A DNA stretch of 64,000 bases, taken from Cryptomeria japonica. Its lineage: Eukaryota > Streptophyta > Pinopsida > Cupressales > Cupressaceae. Position 1 is the first letter of the stretch; each line of letters starts with the position of its first letter. Where the stretch lies: contig NC_081414.1 in assembly GCF_030272615.1 (NCBI RefSeq), forward strand, positions 915,069,648 through 915,133,647. Reading direction: 5' to 3'. Shown here in pieces: positions 22,178 to 33,410 of this stretch. The translations under genes and the position numbers were made by a program. Below the pieces are notes generated by a model, which worked only from the letters and a program-made list of their open reading frames with translations, searched no databases and was not told where the DNA came from.

Positions 22178-25100
22178 ATGACTACTAACTATTTCAAGAA
22201 GGATAGTCCTAAACTTGATGGAACCAACTATGGCATATGGAAGATCAGAATGAAGACACATCTAAATTGCATTGGAAAGGACATCTGGGAAGTTACAAAG
22301 AATGGCTATACTGCTCCTACTCCCGATCAGCCTAATCCACCTACCTTGGGAAGATATGAAGAAAATGATTGCAAAGAAAGAGAAGCACTTTTAAGTGCAT
22401 TAATAGATCAGCAAATCATGGGATTATCAGACAAATCAACTACTAAAGATATTTAGGATCATTTGGAAATGCTGAATGAATGAGATTCCACAATCAAAAT
22501 TGCAAAACTTGAAAGCTTCCGGGTCAAATATGAAAATCTGAAAATGGAAGAAGATGAAAGGATTTCTACTTTTATGGAAAGAGTTAATGAAATTGTTTTG
22601 GGTATTAAATGTTGTGGAGGAACCTTAAGTGAAGATGAAATTGTTTCAAAAGTTTTAAGAGTATTTCCACCAGCATATAAAATGAAGGTTACTGCTATAA
22701 ATGAGTTAATAATAATGCCTAATACATCAGTAACTAGGGATACATTGATTGGAAAACTTTTAGCCTTTGAAATTGAGGAATTTGGTCCTGTTGCTATTAT
22801 AAAGATAGATTTAGCCTTTAAAGAATCAACATCATCTACATCATCATTTGACAAATCTAATTGGAAATCCTTTTAAGCAAGAGAAATTGAGGAAAGCGGG
22901 AGAGAAAATGAAGAACTTGAAGAGCTTGAAGCACTATTTGAAAGAAAAATGCCTAAAGGTCTAGTTGGAAGTAAGTATGAAGGTAAAGAACCCTTTAAAT
23001 GTTTTAACTGCAATAAGATTGGTCATATGGCTTCAAGATGCCCTGGTAGACATGCTAGACTAAGAGAAGAAGCTAGAAGGACATACAAGCCTAACCCTGA
23101 ATATCAGAGATACAGATTTAAGAAGAATAAAGACAAATCTTGTTATGTTGCTGATGAAGGAGTGATTGATGTTTCTGACAAGGATCCAACAAACAATGGA
23201 TGGGTTTTTGTTGCTATAATAGAAGATCAATCGACGCCTACAGTCCAACCAGTAGAGCAAGCCTTGGCAGCTAAAATTGAAGTAAAGGATGAATCGATCA
23301 TTGATTCAGGATGCTCACATCATATGATAAGAGATAAAGGTAAATTCTTGAACTCTCAAGAATATAATGGAGGCCTAGTGAGATTTGGAGATGATAAAGC
23401 TTGCCTAATCAAAGGTAAGGGTATAATATCTCTTGATGGTAAGCATAATACTGACAATGTTTACTATGTTGAAGGTTTAAAGCATAACCTTTTGAGTGTT
23501 GGTCAATTAGTTGAGAAAGGATTTCAGTTACAATTCAAAAATTGAAAATGCAGAATCATGAATAGAACTGGTTTAGAAATTGCAACCGGTAATCAAACTA
23601 GAGGTAATATCTTTCATTTGAATAATAGTGAAAAGACATGCTTGATTGCACATATTGATGAAAGTTGGCTATGGCATAAAATACTCTGTCATGTAAACTT
23701 TGATTGCATGGTAAAAATTAGTACTACTAAGGTTGTTAGAGATTTACCTAAAATAGTCAAACCTCACAATACATTATGTAAGGAATGTCAATTTGGAAAA
23801 CAAATTAGAGCTAGTTTCAAAAGTATTCCAGAAAAATCCAATAATGCTCTTGATTTAATTCATACTGATTTATGTGGTCTAGCTAGAACTAAAAGTTTAC
23901 AAGGTGATAGATATTTCATGCTAATCATTGATGACTATTCTAGAATGTGTTGGGTTACTTTTCTCAGAGAAAAATCAGAAGCACTTGGGAAGTTTAAATT
24001 GTTCAAAGCAATGGTTGAAAATGAAACTGGTAAGAAAATCAAATGTCTAAGATCAAATCAAGGAGGTGAATTTACATCTAAGGAATTTAATGCATTCTGT
24101 GAAGTGAATGGAATCATAAGACAACTATCAGCACCTCGGACACCACAGTATAATGGAGTTGTTGAAAGGAAAAACATAACTATCTTGGATGCAGCTAGAA
24201 GTATGTTATTAGAAGCAAACATACCACATGTATATTGGAGAGAGGCAGTAAGTACAACGGTCTACACATTCAACAAAGTTCACATCAAAGGTGAAACCGG
24301 TAAGACCCCTCATGAACTATGGTTTGGTATTACTCCTACTCTTAAATATTTTAGAATATTTGGAAGTAAATGCTATATTAGAAGAGATGAGTATATTGGG
24401 AAATTTGATCCTAGAAGTGATGAAGGAATATTTCTAGGTTATTCATCTAAAAGTAAAGCATATAGATGTTTTAACAAGAGATTGCAGAAAATTGTTGAAA
24501 GTACAAATGTGAAGATTGATAAACAATTCAGAGGAACTTCAAGGTACATAGATTTTGAACCAGCAACAAAAATTCTAACAAATGAACCTACACTAAACCC
24601 ACCAGTACAAAATGAAGATCCAGTTACATCGGTATCATCTAAAAAATTCCACTATGACTGAAGAACAACAGCAAACAAACACACCCCGATATGTAAGATT
24701 AAATCATTCTGAAGATCAGATAATTGGAAATAAGTATAAAGGAGTTATGACAAGAGGAAGATTGGCAAATGAAGAGGTATATCTTATTTCTCAAATTGAA
24801 CCATCATCAGTTAATGAGGCATGTGAAGATAAATATTGGACTAAAGCTATGGAAGAAGAATTAGAACAAATTGAGAAGAATAACACTTCGACATTAGTTC
24901 CACGGCCTAAAGACAAAAATGTAATTGGAACAAAATGGGTATTCAGAAACAAACTTAATGAAGATGGTAAGGTTATCAGAAATAAAGCAAGGCTAGTGTG
25001 TAAGGGATATTCTCAGAAAGAAGGAATTGATTATAATGAAACCTTTGCACGAGTAGCTAGAATTGAGGTAGTTAGATTATTTTTGGCCTTTGTAGCACAT

Positions 25101-26333
25101 AAGAACTATAAAGTATATCAAATGGATATTAAATGTGCATTTTTGAATGGAGATCTTGAAGAAGAAGTTTACATTAAACAACCTAGTGGATTTTCTTTGA
25201 TAGATAACAAAGATATGGTTTACAGGTTAAGGAAAACTTTGTATGGATTGAAGCAAGCTCCAAGAGCTTGGTATGCAAGATTGGATAAGTATCTTTTGAA
25301 GATTGGTTTTTCTAAAGGTAATGCTGATAGTAACGTATAATATAAAGTGACTAATGATGACATCTTGTCTATAGAAGTTTTTGTTGATGATATAATCTTT
25401 GGAGGAGAAGATGGATTGTGTAAAGAATTTTCTATTAAAATGCAGCAAGAATTTGAAATGTCTATGATTGGTGAAATAAGATTCTTTTTAGGATTGCAGA
25501 TTTCACAGACTAACAAAGGTATATTCTTAAGTCAATCCAAATACTTAAAAGAGTTACTAAAGAAATTTTTGATGGAAAACTCTAAACCGGTAAGCACACC
25601 TATGACTACTAATGAAAAACTATCTTTAAGGGATGAATCTACACCTGTTAATCCAACAAGGTACAAATCTATGATAGGAGGTTTACTGTATTTGACACAA
25701 ACTAGACCTTATATTATGAATGCAATATGTATTGTTTCAAGATTTTAGAGTAATCCTAGAGAAAATCATGAATCAACAGTAAAAAGGATTTTCTGGTACT
25801 TACAAGTCACTACAAATCTTGGATTATGGTATCCTAGAGATGAAAACTTTGAACTATGTGCATACACAGATGCAAATTGGGCAGGAGATGTGGATGATAG
25901 AAAAAGAACCACCGGCAGAGCATTTTTTCTTGGAAACAGATTAGTTTCTTGGTTGAGTAAGAAACAAAGTTGTACATCTTTATCAACAACAAAATCAGAA
26001 TATGTTGTAGCAGCAACTAACTGTACATAGGTACTATGTCTTAAACAAATGTTGAAAGATATAGAGGTAAAGTGCAAAGAACCTATAACTATCTATTGTG
26101 ATAACATAACAACAATTGATATATCTAAGAATCTAGTACTACATTCTAAAATAGAATATGTTTCCATCAAACTGAATTTTCTAAGGGAAAATGTTGAAGG
26201 AAAAGAAATAAAACTAGTTTATGTGAATACTAAAGAGTAGCTTGCAGATATTTTCACTAAACCTCTACCTAAGGAGACCTTTGAATATCATAGAGAATAG
26301 CTTGGGGTCATACCCCCACCAGTAGATACTTAG
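22178..26333 (+). pseudogene. gag-pol: Copia-C gag-pol polyprotein, broken
   Basis: ATG 22178 opens a UBN2-type gag, MTTNYFKKDSPKLDGTNYGI. Then come the CCHC knuckle CFNCNKIGHMASRC (about 23001), the protease DSGCSHHM (about 23303, intact triplet), gag-pre-integrase LWHKILCHVNFDCM (about 23670), integrase with VHIDLCG-like HTDLCG, RSNQGGEFTS and PQYNGVVERKN (about 24050-24170), RT from about 24800 with FVDDIIFGG (about 25377, intact), and RNase H TDANWAGDVDDRK (about 25868) to SKYLKE/DIFTKPLP (about 26250). Frame 2 carries gag to integrase; a +1 shift at an A-run near 24645 moves RT to frame 0. In-frame stops lie near 22455, 22484, 22874, 23543, 25338, 25746, 26028, 26238 and 26298. Several are CAG-to-TAG or TGG-to-TAG. 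The 25338 TAA removes the residue just before the RT core. Confidence 0.92.
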
Positions 26334-26713
26334 AGAGTTGATATTTGTCATCAACCAGCAAAATTAACAGAGAAATCTTTTTACTCTCGCTTCAATGAGG
26401 AATCTACTTCTCAGGGGGAGTAGTTGGTATATTGAATTGGTTGGTATTTTGTATATGAACTTGGTTTTGTTGTAACTTTGGCATTTGATGTCAAAGGGGG
26501 AGTGATATCTATGGAAAAACACATTATCTTTTGGGGATTGGTATGAAAAATAGGAAAACATAAACACATGTTACTCTCAGGGGGAGAGATTGTTACTTTG
26601 GGAGAGTTTACTTATACTCTGGTAATTGTTGGTACTTTGGTATTTTGCATTTCTGTTTTGGCACTTTGATGGCTTTTCCATCTTGTGTTGCCATCAATGC
26701 CAAAGGGGGAAAC
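26334..26713 (+). other. Copia-C 3' UTR with repeated GGGGGAG boxes and polypurine tract
   Basis: No gene is visible. CAGGGGGAG/AAAGGGGGAG boxes recur near 26414, 26495, 26579 and 26703. The last, AAAGGGGGAAAC, abuts the 3' LTR and is the polypurine tract. The others are tract-like copies typical of the 3' UTR of this lineage. Confidence 0.7.
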
Positions 26714-27764
26714 TGTTGGTATTTTGGTATGGTTTTGTCATTGATGTCAAGACCTACTAAAACTCTAGCACTTTGGAGATTCAGCAACATTCACTGGCAA
26801 GCAAGTGATTTATGTACAGTCACTGGTATATGGTACACCGACAGGATATAATGACCACCAGCACTTGGAATGGCATGGAAAACACTTGGTAAAGTCAAAG
26901 ACATCGTTTGGACATCTTATCTTGGAGAATTGTTTATTGGCATATTCGTATTTGCATATTTGTTGTTACCAACAAATAGGTCCAGGGTATGCACTGACAG
27001 GTTTATCTTTTCCAGATCAGAACATCACGCTATGTAGATGATTTATTATTGTTGTAAATGTATTAAGCTGACATGTTGAATCAGTTATTGCATCAGATAT
27101 TGTATTGTTTGTAAAATTGATTTTATTGTAATATCTTGTAGAGCCGACCCACTAGAATTGGTCTTAGGTTATGGTATAAATATAAGATCTTATTTGTAAG
27201 ATCGGATGTGGAATGTGAAAAGGAATTGTAAGAAGGTATATGTGAGATTAAGCAGAGCTATACACGCAGACATCATTTGAAGGTGAAGCAAGGTTTTTGT
27301 GAAAGCATATCAAAACTACACCGGTACTGAATCCAGCATATGAAGATGTTATTTTGAGTAGTACATTCTTATTGGATTTAACCATCCAATTGTAGTCAGT
27401 GTGACTCACATTTTGTGTTTGAACAGTGAGCTCTAGGTGCTTGGCCTTTTTGCATGTGCAGACCCCATTTGTATACACTTACTAGCTGTAGTAGTATCAT
27501 TTGATTGTGGGTAAGGTTTCCCATTGTGGTTTTTCCCCTTACAGGGTTTCCACATACAAATATTGGTGTTATGTGTTGTGGATGACTTTGTATTTTTGTT
27601 TCATGTATTAATCTTTACCAGTATTGCAATTATCTGATAAAATTGTCCACCGGTATAACAGACTAGTTCACCGGTATTAAGCAGTAAATTGGTTAAGTTG
27701 TTTTTGGTTAAATTTATTAGACAACTGATTCACCCCCCCTCTTAGTTGTCTTTCGGACCTAACA
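26714..27764 (+). repeat. Copia-C 3' LTR
   Basis: About 1051 bp, TGTTGGTATTTTGG to CCTAACA, with TATAAATA at 27175-27182 and a short C run near 27733. It aligns along its length with the 5' copy, with scattered substitutions and a shorter C tract. Confidence 0.92.
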
Positions 27765-28205
27765 AGTTCCATCAGTATATTTGATACCTAGCACAGGTTC
27801 ACTCACCTTAGCCATAAAGGTAGACCTATTCTCATCTTCTCCCATCTCTAGCGTCTCATACTTTCCTTTCAAACTCTGTAGTTTACCAACTTTGACATGT
27901 TTATCTCCTTCATGCATGGTCTCTAACTTCTCCCAAATCTCATGTGTAGTCTTCAAACCCATCACATTAGTAATCTTTGAATCAGTTAGGGCACTCAGCA
28001 ATGCTTCCTTAGCTCTTATGTTATTTTCAACATCCTTGATTTCAACAGCAATAACCGAACCATTCTGAGGAACATTGTAGGTATTCTTTATAATCTTCTA
28101 GTAATCATCTCCAAGACATTCCAAATGAACTTCCATCCAGTCCTTCCATATAGTGTAGTTATTTCCATCAAATCTTAGACTCTCCTTTAATACATAGGTT
28201 TCCAT
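27765..28205 (-). pseudogene. gag: Copia-B gag, N-terminal segment
   Basis: Minus-strand ATG 28205 starts METYVLKESLRFDGNNYTIW, a standard copia gag opening. It continues through ALLSALTDSKI, TTHEIWEKLETMHEGDKHV and MGEDENRSTFMAKV to YTDGT at 27765, where copia-C interrupts. One in-frame TAG lies near 28095. The start is set by the ATG 43 bp after the primer site. Confidence 0.9.
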
Positions 28206-28247
28206 ATCCAATCTCCTCAAGTAGTCAAGATTCTTCCGGAGGATCTA

Positions 28248-28259
28248 GCTCTGATACCA
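28248..28259 (-). promoter_or_regulatory. Copia-B primer-binding site
   Basis: The minus strand reads TGGTATCAGAGC, matching the initiator-Met tRNA end, two bases after the end of the 5' LTR. Confidence 0.88.
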
Positions 28260-28261
28260 AT

Positions 28262-29560
28262 TGTTGGCAACAACAATGAAGGAAAACTAAGAGGGATGTT
28301 GAATCCATTTTCACCAGATGAAATAATTTAAGCACAATATTAGATTTGATCAACTACAGCAAGAATAAAGATAAACACAATAACGACAACACACATAAAA
28401 CCAAAATTTTGACGTGGAAAACTCGGTTAAGGGAAAAACCATGGTGGGAACCTACCCACAATAAGATAATACTCTACAGTAGTATGTGTAAATATTACAA
28501 TGGGAAAGCATATGCATTCAGGAATATTGCCTAGAGCTCACTGCTCAAAATATAATGACCTAGAAGGCTCCAATCCTTAGAGAAGGTTCACTACCTTACA
28601 TTAACATTCAAACTACAATCTGGTTATGTTGAACTAAAAGGTTAGAATCTCCTAATTCCTTATGACAGTTCTAGTTAAGCTCATTTGTCTTTTTGCAAAA
28701 CTCTCTGCCCAATGCACTACATTGAAAGATGAATTCACTTATTCACACATATAATAGTCTTTGACAATGTAGACTCAACCACCTTTTTCAAATTACATGA
28801 GTATGACACCTATTTATACAAATCATCAACCTTGACTACAAGGTCGACCAAGCCCTCAAGACCTAATTAGAAAATTACATCACACAATACATAAATCAAC
28901 CATTGGACCAATACAATGCCATAGATGACATAGCATGGACCCAAGTCAAATCCTCAAACATGCAACGCCACCAAAAATATTGCCAAGATCAACCGCAACA
29001 CGCTACACCACCAAAACTACTGCATAACATGAAGAATATCACCAGACCCATAAGATCTTAAATAACATGCTCAATGATCAATGCGGACCACGAAAACAAA
29101 TAAGACATGATCAAGAACAAGCACATTAGAACCATTTGCAATAGCTACACCAACACCACTTATTCAAATCTCCATCGATCAAGAGGCTAACACTCAAGAA
29201 CACTTAACAACAACAATACGGACAAGAAGGATAACCTATGGAGTACCAAATCACAAAACCATCTAAAATTAAGATAAATCTGCAACACAAGATCAAATCA
29301 TACCGAAGCATAATAGATCAAATACCAGACCCTACCAATCACTCAAAAGATAAACCAAACCTCAATTTAGATCAAATGAAATGATCAAGTAAACTTATGG
29401 ATCACTAAAACCAATAAAGAATGAAGTATCTCTAGTTTATTCAACATCCCAAATAGATAAACCAACCAGATCACCTTTCTACAATCACCAGAGCACGAAA
29501 GCATAGGAATATGTTGACATCAGTGATGACAACATATCCTTGTAGCAACAATATCCAACA
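28262..29560 (-). repeat. Copia-B 5' LTR
   Basis: On the minus strand it begins TGTTGG at 29560 and ends CCAACA at 28262, giving matched short inverted ends. It is 1299 bp with no coding sense. The block TTCCACG with AACCATGGTGGGAACC (about 28395-28455) is shared in reverse with the copia-C, D and E LTRs, so these are one broad family. Next to its outer end, copia-D integrase codons begin at 29561. Confidence 0.88.
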
Positions 29561-29957
29561 AGTTTGACAACAAAGAATATGAAGTCATGTTCTTGGGTTA
29601 TTCAACAAAAAGAAAAGCATATTGATTTTTCAATAAAAGATTGAATAAGATTGTAGAAAGTGAAAGTGTAAAAGATGATGAGAATACTTCAAAGGGTTTA
29701 GAGATAGTACCAAGATATGAGTAAAGTGAGTCTGAAGGAAAAGAAAAGAAAGCACAAAATAGTAGTGAAGAAAAGAATGATTAAGGTGCTCTGGAATCTA
29801 CATCCAAGACTCCAAGGTATGTTAGAAAGAATCACTCAGAAGAAGAAATCATCAGAGATAAGAGCAAAGGAGTTATTACAAGAAGCAAAGCAGCTCAAGA
29901 ATAGGTCTTGATGTGTTTGATATCTGAAAGAGCCAAAAATAGTAGAAGAAGCTTATA
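29561..29957 (+). pseudogene. pol: Copia-D integrase C-terminal fragment
   Basis: The translation KFDNKEYEVMFLGYSTKRKAY, then FNKRLNKIVES, matches the post-catalytic end of copia integrase. A basic low-complexity linker follows to LISERAKIVEEAYN at the solo LTR. Stops near 29622 and 29718 and a shift between them disable it. Confidence 0.8.
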
Positions 29958-31057
29958 ACTATTGGTATTTTGATAATGTATAAGTTGTGATTGTCATTGA
30001 TGGACACACACTTATTTTATGTATGAGTTATTCTCCACAGGTAATATGTGTTGTGTTGTCCACACTGGTATTATATGCCATTGTATGTATAGTATTTTCT
30101 TGTTGAAGACTATCGGTGTTTTGAAGAAGAAGCTTACCGGTCATAGCAGTATGAAGACCTCAAGTGGAATGAAGACTCCTAGCGGCAGTTAATCTTTTGA
30201 TCAAAACATTATGTTCTAGTTTTCTAGTCTTAATCATTAAATCGGTAATCGGTATACTATGGCAAAGTGATATAATGGTAAAGTGTGATGAGTTATCATC
30301 CACTGACACTTTAGTGGTGTTTCTGTGACGTGTTACCAAATATGTCTAGATGCACTGTACCTAGGAAATTGTAGTCTACTCTTATTGGACCCACATGAAA
30401 TCAAATTCCTATATGAGGACATCATATCTAGGGTTTTGAGGAATTGATGTGTGTGAGTATTGTAGAGAAGATTAGGTCTATGTGAAATAGGCATCTTACT
30501 ACAGAGCTTGTGAGTGTAAAGTAATGTTGTAATGCATTAACAGAGAACAGTTAAGGATCTAATCAAGCATTTTGTGCTATCTTCTAGATCATTCACTTTT
30601 TTATTACTAATCTCTTCGACAAGTCTGAAACCCTTAACCGGGTAGGCCCAACCAATCCTATTATAAATCCTCATGGTTCACAGTAATGGATCTGAAATCC
30701 TTTAATAGGGTAGTCTTTAACAGGACTTATCTCCTAACAGAGATTTGGATTCCTAACAAGATCTATTCTAGTGAAGAACATTGTAAGGCCTTAACCGGTC
30801 TGGTTACTATTCTATAGATAGTTGACTTGTGAGTTTTACTCGCTATGTTTTTTCCCATTTGGGTTTCCACATTAAAATATCTTGTGTTATGGTCATTGTG
30901 CTTCTGTGGGTGAATGCTCTATTTGCTATTTGGCTGATTTATGTTTTAACTAGTTTGTTGTTTAAACTTGTACACCGGTCTACTGTAAAATTGTTTAAGA
31001 GTTTTGTTAAGTTCTTAGGCATACTAATTCAACCCCCCCCCCACTTTAGTATTCATC
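29958..31057 (+). repeat. Solo copia LTR inserted in copia-D
   Basis: It starts TATTGGTATTTTGATAATG (TG decayed to TA) and ends in a C run (about 31030-31041) and TTCATCA. It has the family blocks CCCATTTGGGTTTCCAC (about 30855) and ATTGTCATTGATG. Codons on the two sides, GAAGAAGCTTATAA and AATGACCAGAACTGG, join to the usual Glu-Glu-Ala-Tyr-Asn-Asp RT entry. A clean 5-bp duplication is not visible. Confidence 0.7.
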
Positions 31058-32568
31058 AGTAATGACCAGAACTGGATGAAGGCAATGAAAGAGGAACTAG
31101 ATCAGACTGAGAAAAACTAGACATGGGAATTGGTCAGTAGACTAGAAGACAAGAATGTTATTCAAACTAAATGGGTATTCTGGAATAAGTTGGATCAAGA
31201 TGGAAAGGTTGTAAGGAATAAGGAAAGGTTGGTTTGCAAAGGATATACTCAATTTGAAGGAATTGACTTTGATGAAACTTATGCTCTGGTTGCAAGAATA
31301 GAAGGAATCTAGATGTTCTTGGCATTTGCAACATTCCAAGATTTCAAATTTTATAAGATGGATGTGAAATCAACATTTCTGAATGGAGAATTGAAAGAAG
31401 AGGTCTCCATTGAACAACCAAAATTATTCAAATTGAAGGATGATCCAAATATTGTTTGCAAATTGAAAAAGTCTTTGTATAAACTGAAACAAGCTCCTAG
31501 AGCTTGGTATGGGAGATTAGAAAAGTATCTAACTAATCAAGGTTTTGAAAAGGGTTTAACGAACAACAACCTGTACTTCAAGATAGGTTCAGGTAAAATT
31601 GTAAGTGTGCTAGTATATGTTGATGATATAGTCTTTGGAGGAAGTGAAGACACGTGTAGAAGATTTTCTATTGAGATGAAAAAAGAATTTGAAATATCCA
31701 TGATTGGTGAGTTAAAATTATTTCTTAGATTGCAAGTTAATCAGAATGATAAAGGAATTTTCATATCTTAGTCTAAGTATGTCAAAGAACTATTGAGGAT
31801 GTTTGGGTTGGAGAATTCCAAACTGGTATGTACACCTATGACTACCAGATGCAAGTTAACTAAGGATAACAAATAAACTAAGGTAGATGCTAGTCGATGT
31901 ATTCAATGATTGGAGGACTATTATATGAGAATGCTACCAGACCAAATATCATGTATGCAGTATGTTTGGTAGCAAGGTTTCAGCAAGAACCGAAATAATG
32001 ACATGTTGTGAGAATGAAAAGAATTTTTGAATATCTTAAAGGTACAAAAGAGTTCGGTTTGTGGTATCCCAGGAACTCAAATTTTACCCTCATGGCTTAT
32101 ACAGATGCAGACTAGGCTGAAAGTGTGGATGACAAAAAAAGTACAAGTGGAGGAGTATTCTTTCTAGACTCCCGGTTAGTTTCATGGTTGAGTAAGAAGC
32201 AAGATTTTGTGTCTTTATCTACAATAGAAGTAGAGTACATTATAGCATCTTCTTGTTGCACTTAGATTTTATGAATGAAGAATACTTTGAAGGATATTGG
32301 TGTAAATTTTGATGACCCTATCTCAATCATGTGTGACAATACTACTGCAATAAGCATTTAAAAGAATCCAATACAACATTCCAGAATAAAGCATATATCT
32401 ACTAGGTGTCACTTCTCCAGGGAAAAATTTATGGACAATGAGGTCAGACTTAAGGATGTGCCTACAAAAGAGTAGATTGTAGACATATTTACTAAGGCAG
32501 TGTTAAAAGATACTTTTGAGTATCTCCAGCAGAAGTTACAAGTATTACCCCCTAACAGTTTGAAGTAA
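31058..32568 (+). pseudogene. pol: Copia-D reverse transcriptase and RNase H remnant
   Basis: It runs from DQNWMKAMKEELDQ through [48 protein letters not shown] and QAPRAWYGRLEKY to the intact RT site YVDDIVFGG (about 31617). Then come SMIGELKLF, RNase H TDAD-ESVDDKKST (about 32103) and the end DIFTKAVLKDTFEYLQQKL. Stops occur near 31118, 31310, 31769, 31874 and 32113, with at least one shift near 31900. This is more decayed than copia-C. Confidence 0.88.
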
Positions 32569-32801
32569 TATGCATTTCAGATGTGCATTGATCTAGTGAG
32601 CAACATGTACATTATTTTCTAGACTAATGTTGTCATGCTTCCTCCCAAGGGGAGTAGGAACGAGTTTTTCAAGGAGAGTTTTCTCCACATTGTTCATTTT
32701 TGTCAAAAGGGGAGAGAGATATGGTTGTGCATAATGATGATATTTAATTTTATATGTTGCTTTTGTTGTTGTATGTTGGAATCAATGACAAAGGGGGAGA
32801 T
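32569..32801 (+). other. Copia-D 3' UTR and polypurine tract
   Basis: GGGGAG-type boxes occur near 32648 and 32710, and AAAGGGGGAGAT lies directly before the TG at 32802. No gene is visible. Confidence 0.75.
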
Positions 32802-33410
32802 TGTTAGCATTGCATTATATGTTGTCATTGATGTCAAATCCTTTGGTCTAGAATAGGTCTAGATGTGGTATGATAAGGAGTGTGTTGGGTCTCAAATCAA
32901 TAGATTGGATAGGTTCTAAGTGAATTCCAATTCCTATGATCAAACCCTCCAATTTGACTTGGCCAACTTTAGAGTGAACCTATTTGGTTTCTAACTCTCT
33001 CACTTTAGGCTCTGTAGGACCTAGGCAGGTGTACCTATTCACTAGTGGCTTCCGGTGACTAGTGCTTTTTACAGCAGATTGACTATCTTAATCTAACTCC
33101 CTCCTACTTCAGAATGAAAAAGTTTCTTAAGGTAGGTGACTTCTAGACTAATTTAAGATTGTTGTTGTGGAAGCTATTTTATGTTTAAAACTAATAGGTA
33201 TGTACACTACTCTAGATTAATTCTACCTATCCTACTTAATTGATCCTAATTGTTTAGGTACAAGATTTGAATTGATATGGTGATGAATTATGTTTATAGA
33301 TGACCAGTGCCTTCTTTGCTATTTGGGCTACAAAGTCTTTATATTTTCTATAGAACTTATAGTGTAAACTTATGAGACAGTTTTTAAACCCCCTTTTAGG
33401 GAATCTATCA
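32802..33410 (+). repeat. Copia-D 3' LTR
   Basis: It starts TGTTAGCATTGCATTATATG after the polypurine tract and ends near AACCCCCTTTTAGGGAATCTATCA. About 609 bp, shorter than the other copia LTRs here. The next five bases are GTTAC; the matching left copy is lost. Confidence 0.75.

Larger units (their letters stand above)
21053..27764 (+). mobile_element. Copia-C: Ty1/copia element with both LTRs, inserted in copia-B gag
   Basis: LTRs at 21053-22121 and 26714-27764 flank a primer site, gag-pol remnants and a polypurine tract. All domains from gag to RNase H can be followed in order. The host copia-B codons on the two sides join directly (GACTTA with AGTTCC on the plus strand, giving Gly-Thr-Leu-Ser) with no visible target duplication. 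Several nonsense codons and one frameshift make it non-functional. Confidence 0.92.
11582..29560 (-). mobile_element. Copia-B: Ty1/copia element, minus strand, split by three later insertions, 3' end missing
   Basis: Its own parts, in order of its coding strand, are: 5' LTR (29560-28262), primer site (28259-28248), gag start (28205-27765), rest of gag (21052 to about 20608), zinc knuckle to mid-RT (18843-16399), and late RT with RNase H (12148-11582). The gaps hold copia-C, a solo LTR and copia-A. At the copia-A and copia-C junctions the pieces join in register. The end of RNase H, the polypurine tract and the 3' LTR are absent, so a deletion at 11581 joined it to the Tat-1 LTR. It sits inside copia-D. 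Confidence 0.88.
29561..33410 (+). mobile_element. Copia-D: 3' half of a copia element, 5' part lost
   Basis: It begins inside the integrase tail exactly where the copia-B LTR ends, so copia-B inserted into it. The missing 5' half should have been left of copia-B and was lost with the copia-B 3' LTR. It contains a solo LTR (29958-31057), RT and RNase H remnants, a polypurine tract and a 3' LTR. Confidence 0.85.

Noticed and set aside
30829-31062. Small hydrophobic frame at the end of the solo LTR in copia-D
   Set aside because: T-rich LTR sequence; equivalent frames are not conserved in the related LTRs.
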